Positions 8,675 to 12,865 of a stretch of 12,865 nucleotides of DNA are shown one piece after another. The notes below the pieces were generated by a model that saw nothing but the letters and a program-made list of their open reading frames with translations, was not told the origin of the DNA and ran no database searches. Location of the stretch: assembly GCA_022600655.1 (NCBI GenBank), contig JAHZJZ010000265.1, forward strand, positions 1 through 12,865. The letters run 5' to 3'. How positions within the stretch are numbered: position 1 is the stretch's first letter; each line of letters begins with the position of its first letter. A program made the translations under genes and the position numbers. This DNA comes from Campylobacterota bacterium (lineage in GTDB: Bacteria; Campylobacterota; Campylobacteria; Campylobacterales; Sulfurovaceae).

Positions 8675-8702
8675 GAGAAGTCAAGTTCAAGGGTGGCTTC
8701 TC
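8675..8702 (+). terminator. Possible weak hairpin terminator
   Basis: GAGAAGTC (8675-8682) pairs with GGCTTCTC (8695-8702), giving an 8-bp stem with one G-T pair and a 12-base loop. The bases after it are pyrimidine-rich (CTCTTCTATTT) but not a clean T-run. It lies just past the 35-codon frame and could end transcription from it or from gltBD. Confidence 0.35.
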
Positions 8703-8729
8703 CTCTTCTATTTACTTCAAATTCACGTT

Positions 8730-8739
8730 AGGTTAACCT
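8730..8739. promoter_or_regulatory. 10-bp palindrome AGGTTAACCT, candidate operator
   Basis: A perfect palindrome lies about 40 bases before the first gene of the redox cluster and just before a run of AT-rich -10-like sequence (8741-8770). The position suits an operator. The response regulator encoded downstream is an OmpR-type protein, which usually binds direct repeats rather than a short palindrome, so the link is only a guess. Confidence 0.25.
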
Positions 8740-8779
8740 TTATAGAGTAATATAAAAAAATATTATATAAAGGGTTCTT

Positions 8780-9229
8780 ATGTTAAAAAAGTTTTTCTAT
8801 TCACTACTCTTCTCAAGTGTACTGTTATTGGCAGCTGATAGTGCTGAAGAGAATCAGACAAAAATCATTCTAAATAAGCTTAATATGCAAGATGATAAAG
8901 TTTACCTGATTGATTTTTTTGCTTCATGGTGTAAGTCATGTAAAAAAGAGTTGCCTCTTATCTCCAAAGTGCATAATGCTAAGTTGGTTGAGGTTATTGG
9001 TATTAATGTTGATAAAAAAAGAGAAGATGGTGAAGCTTTTGTCAAAGAGCTTGAGTTACCATTTCGAGTTATTTATGATGAAGATAAATCGTTTATAGAG
9101 GCATTTGACCCTATGGGATTTCCTGCTATGTATTATATGAAAAATGGTAAAATTTTAAATGTTGTTTTTGGTGCGGTAGATAGTGTCGATAAGAAGATAG
9201 CAGATGATTTAAAGGAGCTTCAAGAATGA
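8780..9229 (+). CDS. Secreted thioredoxin-like (TlpA-type) protein
   Basis: This 149-residue protein is a periplasmic thiol-disulfide oxidoreductase. Residues 1-19 form a signal peptide (M-L-K-K, hydrophobic core, A-A before D20). The thioredoxin fold has the active site W50-C51-K-S-C54 and the cis-proline loop G113-F-P115. The order and spacing match TlpA/ResA-type thioredoxins, which usually reduce disulfides in the periplasm, for example in cytochrome or metal-site assembly. The start is ATG at 8780 with AAAGGG five bases before it. The gene opens a co-directional cluster and overlaps the next gene by ATGA. Likely partners are cysteines of neighbouring envelope proteins, in particular the C-terminal C-G-C of the DUF4266 lipoprotein; this is inference. 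Confidence 0.88.
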   Translation: MLKKFFYSLLFSSVLLLAADSAEENQTKIILNKLNMQDDKVYLIDFFASWCKSCKKELPLISKVHNAKLVEVIGINVDKKREDGEAFVKELELPFRVIYDEDKSFIEAFDPMGFPAMYYMKNGKILNVVFGAVDSVDKKIADDLKELQE

Positions 9230-9456
9230 GATTGATGATACAGATAGGGGTGCTTACTCTCACCTCCCTACTTTTTATGGGCTGTTCAGTGATAAAAGAG
9301 GTAAAGCCATGGGAGAAAGAGACCTTGGCTAAACCGATAATGCAGTTTGAGGGCTTACACCCTGAGGTGAGAAAGTTTGAGTCTCATGTTTACTTTTCAA
9401 AAGAGGCAACGCGTGGTGGTAATGGTGTGTCTGGTGGAGGTTGTGGATGCAATTAA
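9226..9456 (+). CDS. DUF4266 small lipoprotein with GGGCGCN tail
   Basis: This 76-residue protein fits the DUF4266 family: a lipoprotein signal, a K-P-W-E-K-E-T-L-A-K-P motif (27-37), H54-V-Y-F-S-K-E and a Gly-rich C-terminal tail ending G-G-G-C73-G-C75-N. The signal peptide ends at F-M-G-C20, a slightly atypical lipobox with Phe at -3, so C20 should be lipidated and the protein anchored in the envelope. The function is unknown. The C-G-C tail could bind a metal or undergo thiol-disulfide exchange, and the thioredoxin encoded immediately upstream (ATGA overlap) is an obvious candidate partner. The last codons also contain the ribosome-binding site and start of the next gene. The family assignment is from recall of its characteristic tail and was not checked by search. 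Confidence 0.85.
   Translation: MRLMIQIGVLTLTSLLFMGCSVIKEVKPWEKETLAKPIMQFEGLHPEVRKFESHVYFSKEATRGGNGVSGGGCGCN
9436..9449 (+). promoter_or_regulatory. Ribosome-binding site of the DUF3570 gene inside the DUF4266 tail
   Basis: GGAGG at 9436-9440 lies six bases before ATG at 9447. The in-frame TTG at 9441 touches the GGAGG directly and is too close to be used. The same bases encode Gly-Gly-Cys-Gly-Cys of the upstream lipoprotein, so coding and translation signals are shared and the two genes overlap by 10 bases. Confidence 0.65.
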
Positions 9457-10580
9457 AAAATAGTTATATTAAAATTTCAAAAGTTACAGCTTTCGCCATT
9501 GTAGCAAGTCAAGCTCTTTATGCTGAGAACTATGTGGCTGTGGAGTATCTGCAGTATGATGAAAATGAGAACCGTGTCTCGGTCTCTGCCCCAACACTGA
9601 GTGCCAGTTATGACATAGGTACAGACTATACAATTAAAGGTGACATTGTTTTTGACGCGGTAAGTGGAGCCACACCAACATGGCAACCTGATACCACTTC
9701 AGGAGCGAGTAAACGAGATAACTCTGGTGACTATACCTACAAAAACCAAGAGTTTGATGAGACCCGAACGGCGGCATCTCTTATGCTTACGACACGGTTT
9801 GAGAATCGTGATGAACTTAACACGGGTGTAGATATCTCAAGAGAGAGTGATTTTTATGGAAATACCCTTTCAGTTGAATATCTTCACTATACCGATGCGT
9901 CACATAATCAGTCTATAAATGTGGGTCTCTCTTATTCAGCTAATGAGATTCTATCATATGATTACGATACAGCCTCAGGAGCCTCTACTAAAGAGACCTC
10001 TACCAGTATTAATGTACAAGCAGGAGTGAGCCAAGTATTGTCAGAGTCATCCCTTATAAAAGCAGAAGCGTTTGCGATAAGTGATGATGGTTATTTGACC
10101 AACCCTCATGCTTTGGTGGTTAGAGACTACAACACAGCCGATCAAAAACTAACCAATGAGAATCGTCCCGACACACGAGTGGCTTATGGAGCCAATTTAA
10201 AATACATCACCCTATTAAATGATGATATTAGTTACAAAGTCAACTACCGTTTCTATACCGATGATTGGGATATTAACTCACATACCATAGAGAATGATGT
10301 CTATTATGCTATGAATAAACAGTTTACTTTTGGAGTGGGACTCAGGTACTACACCCAAACTGAAGCGGAGTTTTATAATGGCTCAAAAGATTATTTTACC
10401 AACCAAGAGTTCGCTTCAAGTGATGAACGCTTAAGTGATTTTGATGCGTTTACCTATAAAGCCTCGGTTGATTTTAAACAGAATGATAAAATTAGTTATA
10501 ATTTAGGTGGAGCGTTCTATTCTCAATCAACGGGATTAGATGCGACGATGATTACCACAGGAATTAAGTATCGATACTAA
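9447..10580 (+). CDS. DUF3570 outer-membrane beta-barrel with SGAT/SGAS motifs
   Basis: This 377-residue protein (from ATG 9447) matches the DUF3570 family of predicted outer-membrane barrels. A signal peptide ends at L-Y-A26. The rest alternates hydrophobic and polar residues as in beta-strands, with Asp/Asn/Ser-rich loops, and ends in an aromatic strand, I-K-Y-R-Y. There are no cysteines in the mature chain. Three loop motifs stand out: D70-A-V-S-G-A-T76, D82-T-T-S-G-A-S88 and D174-T-A-S-G-A-S180. They resemble the D-x-x-[S/T]-G-A-[T/S] consensus at which ApbE enzymes attach FMN to Thr or Ser, as in NqrB/NqrC and RnfG/RnfD. An ApbE-type gene follows 22 bases downstream. I infer a possible flavin-carrying barrel; the loops could instead be structural. 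Confidence 0.82.
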   Translation: MQLKNSYIKISKVTAFAIVASQALYAENYVAVEYLQYDENENRVSVSAPTLSASYDIGTDYTIKGDIVFDAVSGATPTWQPDTTSGASKRDNSGDYTYKNQEFDETRTAASLMLTTRFENRDELNTGVDISRESDFYGNTLSVEYLHYTDASHNQSINVGLSYSANEILSYDYDTASGASTKETSTSINVQAGVSQVLSESSLIKAEAFAISDDGYLTNPHALVVRDYNTADQKLTNENRPDTRVAYGANLKYITLLNDDISYKVNYRFYTDDWDINSHTIENDVYYAMNKQFTFGVGLRYYTQTEAEFYNGSKDYFTNQEFASSDERLSDFDAFTYKASVDFKQNDKISYNLGGAFYSQSTGLDATMITTGIKYRY

Positions 10581-10602
10581 ACACCATATTTATAAATTCA
10601 CG

Positions 10603-11424
10603 GTGATGACCTCACCGTGTGAAGTGCATATCTTTTGTGATGACCCCAATCGTTCACGAAAGGTTGCTGCTAAAATTTTAGAAAATTCTAAAATTTTAGA
10701 GAATAAATATAACTTCTATAACCCCAACTCTTTTCTCTCTGCAATCAATCAGCGTCAAGTTGAACAGCTTGATGTGCAAACCAAAGATTTATTAAGTAGA
10801 GCAAAACTTTTTTATAGCAGAACAGAGGGTATTTTTGATATTACCATGGGAACACTTAGCTCTAGTCGGAAACATAAAAGTCTTAGTCAAGTTCAAGAAG
10901 AGGAGCAACGACTACTCCCCTTTGTAGGCGTAGAGCATTTTAAAATTAAAAAAAATAGAATCATTTTTGACAATCCCCATACACTTATAGATTTAGGAGG
11001 ATTTGTCAAAGAGTTTGCAGTAGACCTTGCTGTAAAAACACTCAAGAAAGAGAAGATAGCTTCAGCACTGATTAACTTTGGTGGTGATATTTATGCCTTA
11101 GAAGCTAAGCCTAGTGGAGAGCCATTTTCTGTAGGCATTAAAAACCCTCTAAATCCAGCAGAGTATATTACTAAAGTAGCTTTACAAAACCAAGCGTTAA
11201 CAACATCTGCTTCATATGAACGGAGCCAAGTTATTGAGGGGAAAAGTTATTCGCATATTATTCATAAAGAAGCATTGCAGAGTAAAGTTATCTCCGCAAC
11301 GGTTATCTCTTCATCTGTTGTAGAGTCAGGAGTCTACTCCACAGCACTGATGATTAAGCCAACGCTTCAAACTTCATTGCAGAAGATTTTGATTGATAAT
11401 AAATTAAATATACATAAGGAGTAG
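10603..11424 (+). CDS. apbE: ApbE-type FAD:protein FMN transferase
   Basis: This protein of about 273 residues belongs to the ApbE family, which transfers FMN from FAD to Thr/Ser of target proteins. Recognisable parts are N49-Q near the FAD pocket entry, G76-I-F-D79, D130-L-G-G-F-V-K136, N158-F-G-G-D162, T200-T-S-A-S-Y and H218-I-I-H221. Two points are unusual. The C-terminal metal motif A-D-A-x-[S/A]-T-A reads S-G243-V-Y-S-T247-A, with Gly in place of Asp, and the usual H-I-I-D-P reads H-I-I-H-K. No signal peptide or lipobox is present, although ApbE normally works in the periplasm. The start is uncertain: GTG 10603 and ATG 10606 lack a clear ribosome-binding site, and the frame is open upstream to 10552. 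The nearest likely target is the DUF3570 barrel. Confidence 0.82.
   Translation: MMTSPCEVHIFCDDPNRSRKVAAKILENSKILENKYNFYNPNSFLSAINQRQVEQLDVQTKDLLSRAKLFYSRTEGIFDITMGTLSSSRKHKSLSQVQEEEQRLLPFVGVEHFKIKKNRIIFDNPHTLIDLGGFVKEFAVDLAVKTLKKEKIASALINFGGDIYALEAKPSGEPFSVGIKNPLNPAEYITKVALQNQALTTSASYERSQVIEGKSYSHIIHKEALQSKVISATVISSSVVESGVYSTALMIKPTLQTSLQKILIDNKLNIHKE
10670..10699. repeat. Two 12-bp palindromes in an 18-bp tandem duplication
   Basis: CTAAAATTTTAG occurs at 10670-10681 and again at 10688-10699, separated by AAAATT. Each copy is a perfect palindrome. The period of 18 bases keeps the frame and encodes K-I-L-E-N-S then K-I-L-E-N-K in the N-terminal helix of the ApbE-like protein. Confidence 0.6.
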
Positions 11425-11427
11425 GGC

Positions 11428-12096
11428 ATGACACAACACAATATTTTACTATTAGAAGATGACCTACAACTTAGCGATACCATTAGACAGTTTTTAAACT
11501 ACTCAGGGTATCAGGTTTTTCAAGCGTATGATGCTCTTCAAGCCAAAGATATTGTCTATGAACAGGCGATTGATTTGATGCTTTTGGATGTCAAAGTTCC
11601 TCACCAAAATGGCTTTGAGTTTTTAAAAGAGTTACGAACTGGAGCCAATCGTACTCCTGCTATTTTTATAACCTCGCTTAACTCTGTTGATGATGTTAGC
11701 ACAGGGTTTGATAGTGGTGGCGATGACTATATTCGTAAACCTTTTGCCCTTAAAGAGCTATTGCTACGAGTTGAAGTGTTGTTAAAGCGTCACTTTGGAA
11801 CCCATGAAGAGCAGTTAGATTTAGGGAATGGATACCGATTTGATATTAAAGGGCTTTTTTTAACACAGAAAGATAAAAAGGTGGCTCTGAAAACCAAAGA
11901 GGCAAAACTCTTAGCACTCTTTTTAAAAAACCCTAATGAACTCTTAAGTTATGAACGTATATTTGAGATATTATGGGAGTATGATGAAACGCCTAGTCAA
12001 GGAAGTCTTCGAGCTTATATCAATACCTTGCGTCATGCTTTGGGTAAAGAGAGAATTGTTACGGTTAAACATATGGGGTACCGTTATGTTACGTAG
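11428..12096 (+). CDS. OmpR-family response regulator
   Basis: This 222-residue protein is a DNA-binding response regulator. The receiver domain (about 4-120) has the acidic pocket E10-D11-D12, phosphoacceptor D54, T82 and the conserved K104-P105 pair. The C-terminal winged-helix domain (about 126-222) shows the usual L-K-T-K-E-A-K-L-L, the recognition region around S192-L-R-A-Y-I-N-T-L-R-H and the closing G-Y-R-Y wing. The ATG at 11428 is three bases after the ApbE stop, with AAGGAG overlapping that stop. The sensor kinase start lies inside its last codons, an 11-base overlap typical of cognate pairs. It is likely to control the upstream envelope genes because it shares their apparent operon, but its binding sites are not evident. 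Confidence 0.93.
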   Translation: MTQHNILLLEDDLQLSDTIRQFLNYSGYQVFQAYDALQAKDIVYEQAIDLMLLDVKVPHQNGFEFLKELRTGANRTPAIFITSLNSVDDVSTGFDSGGDDYIRKPFALKELLLRVEVLLKRHFGTHEEQLDLGNGYRFDIKGLFLTQKDKKVALKTKEAKLLALFLKNPNELLSYERIFEILWEYDETPSQGSLRAYINTLRHALGKERIVTVKHMGYRYVT

Positions 12097-12865
12097 TGAA
12101 CGACGCAGTTTTTTCCGTTTTTTAGCTATTTATTTGAGTTCTACATTTTTACTTTTTCTATTGACTACGGTGATTTTTTATCAGTATCAACGACACCATA
12201 TTACTGATAGTCAAAACCTTGAACTTGAACGTGAAGAGGAGCGAATTGTCCAAGGCTTACATAAGTTGCATCAAAGTTATGAAGAGGATTTAATCTACCC
12301 TGATACTCTTTTTTTTGATTCAGTAATTTATGATGTTGATAAAGAGTATATTTTTGGTTCTTTTCAGCCTACAGAAGAGCCTAAATGGGAGCAGGAGTTC
12401 TATGCCAAAGGAGAGTATCTTTTTCATATGCATAAGATGGAGCCTTACTATATGGGAGCAGCTTATTTACTAGTACGTGCAAAACTAGATGAAGCACCTA
12501 TCAAGAGTTTGCAGAAGACCTTAGTTGTTTTTTTATTGATAGCTGGACTCTTTTTCACTCTCTTAGGACTCTTTTTGGGTCGAATATTTATTAAGCCAAT
12601 GCGTGAGTCACTTAATAAGCTTAACCATTTTATAGAAGATGCAACCCATGAGTTAAACACGCCGATTAGTACTATTTTAACCAATATAGAGCTACTTGAA
12701 ACCCTTTATGATTGTGAGGGAAAAGAGGAGATGCGACGTATTGAGATAGCCTCAAAAACCTTAAGTCGTCTCTATGAAGATTTAAGTTATCTAAAGCTCA
12801 ATCATGACTACTATCGACGGGTTGAGTCGTTAGATATGAGTCATCTGCTAGAAGAGAGGGTAGCC
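12086..12865 (+). CDS. Sensor histidine kinase, partial (cut by window end)
   Basis: The frame opens at ATG 12086, overlapping the response regulator by 11 bases, and runs 260 codons to the right edge without a stop. It has a basic N-terminus, transmembrane helix 1 (about 11-33), a periplasmic sensor region of about 108 residues, transmembrane helix 2 (about 144-166) and the dimerisation/phosphoacceptor domain with H188 in D-A-T-H-E-L-N-T-P. The ATP-binding domain lies beyond the window. Only about 20 residues separate helix 2 from the H-box, so no HAMP domain fits. The sensor region contains a His/Met patch, F-H114-M-H116-K-M118-E-P-Y-Y-M123, that could bind a metal. It is the cognate partner of the preceding regulator; its signal is unknown. 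Confidence 0.9.
   Translation, partial: MLRSERRSFFRFLAIYLSSTFLLFLLTTVIFYQYQRHHITDSQNLELEREEERIVQGLHKLHQSYEEDLIYPDTLFFDSVIYDVDKEYIFGSFQPTEEPKWEQEFYAKGEYLFHMHKMEPYYMGAAYLLVRAKLDEAPIKSLQKTLVVFLLIAGLFFTLLGLFLGRIFIKPMRESLNKLNHFIEDATHELNTPISTILTNIELLETLYDCEGKEEMRRIEIASKTLSRLYEDLSYLKLNHDYYRRVESLDMSHLLEERVA

Noticed and set aside
9441..9443. TTG start for the DUF3570 gene
   Set aside because: It directly follows the GGAGG and leaves no spacing; the ATG at 9447 has proper spacing and gives a cleaner signal peptide.
9477..9686. Minus-strand frame opposite the start of the DUF3570 gene
   Set aside because: It is antisense to a supported gene with a signal peptide and family features; its product is unremarkable.
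12463..12684. 73-codon minus-strand frame at the right end
   Set aside because: It lies antisense to the histidine kinase frame, which shows clear transmembrane helices and an H-box. The antisense product has no recognisable features.
1..12865. CRISPR arrays, tRNA or rRNA genes, insertion sequences and att sites
   Set aside because: No spaced direct repeats, cloverleaf-like sequences, transposase motifs or terminal inverted repeats were seen.

Overview
The window looks like chromosomal DNA from a member of the Campylobacterota (Epsilonproteobacteria), probably close to Sulfurovum or Sulfurimonas. The DNA is AT-rich, with tightly packed genes, an Opr-type porin, an epsilon-style GltB/GltD pair and a histidine kinase with a THELNTP H-box. 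The genus is an impression from protein style, not a measured assignment.

Layout. Positions 1-139 are a non-coding leader. A porin gene (140-1333, +) follows and ends at a strong hairpin terminator (1371-1396). Converging on it is a two-gene minus-strand operon: a YgjP-type zinc metallopeptidase (2365-1667) and, overlapping it by ATGA, a small membrane-anchored Cys-rich protein (1670-1398). A divergent AT-rich promoter region (2366-2507) separates this operon from gltB (2508-7019) and gltD (7021-8481), which encode the two subunits of NADPH-type glutamate synthase. The 298-base gap 8482-8779 holds a 35-codon gene for a possible secreted peptide, a hairpin and a 10-bp palindrome.

From 8780 to the right edge runs a compact co-directional cluster: secreted thioredoxin-like protein, DUF4266 lipoprotein (tail GGGCGCN), DUF3570 outer-membrane barrel, ApbE-type FMN transferase, OmpR-family response regulator, and a histidine kinase cut by the window end. 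Nearly all junctions overlap or abut (ATGA, a 10-nt overlap, a 22-nt gap, a 3-nt gap, an 11-nt overlap), so one transcript is likely.

This cluster is the most interesting part. The barrel carries three D-x-x-S-G-A-[T/S] motifs that resemble the ApbE flavinylation consensus, and the gene next to it encodes an ApbE-type enzyme. With a periplasmic CxxC thioredoxin and a small Cys-tailed lipoprotein, it suggests an envelope redox system using covalently bound flavin and thiols, controlled by its own two-component pair. Puzzles are that the ApbE-like protein has no visible signal peptide, lacks the usual Asp of the C-terminal metal-binding motif, and has an unclear start. The function is inference. 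The domain families are known, but I am not aware of an established role for this set.
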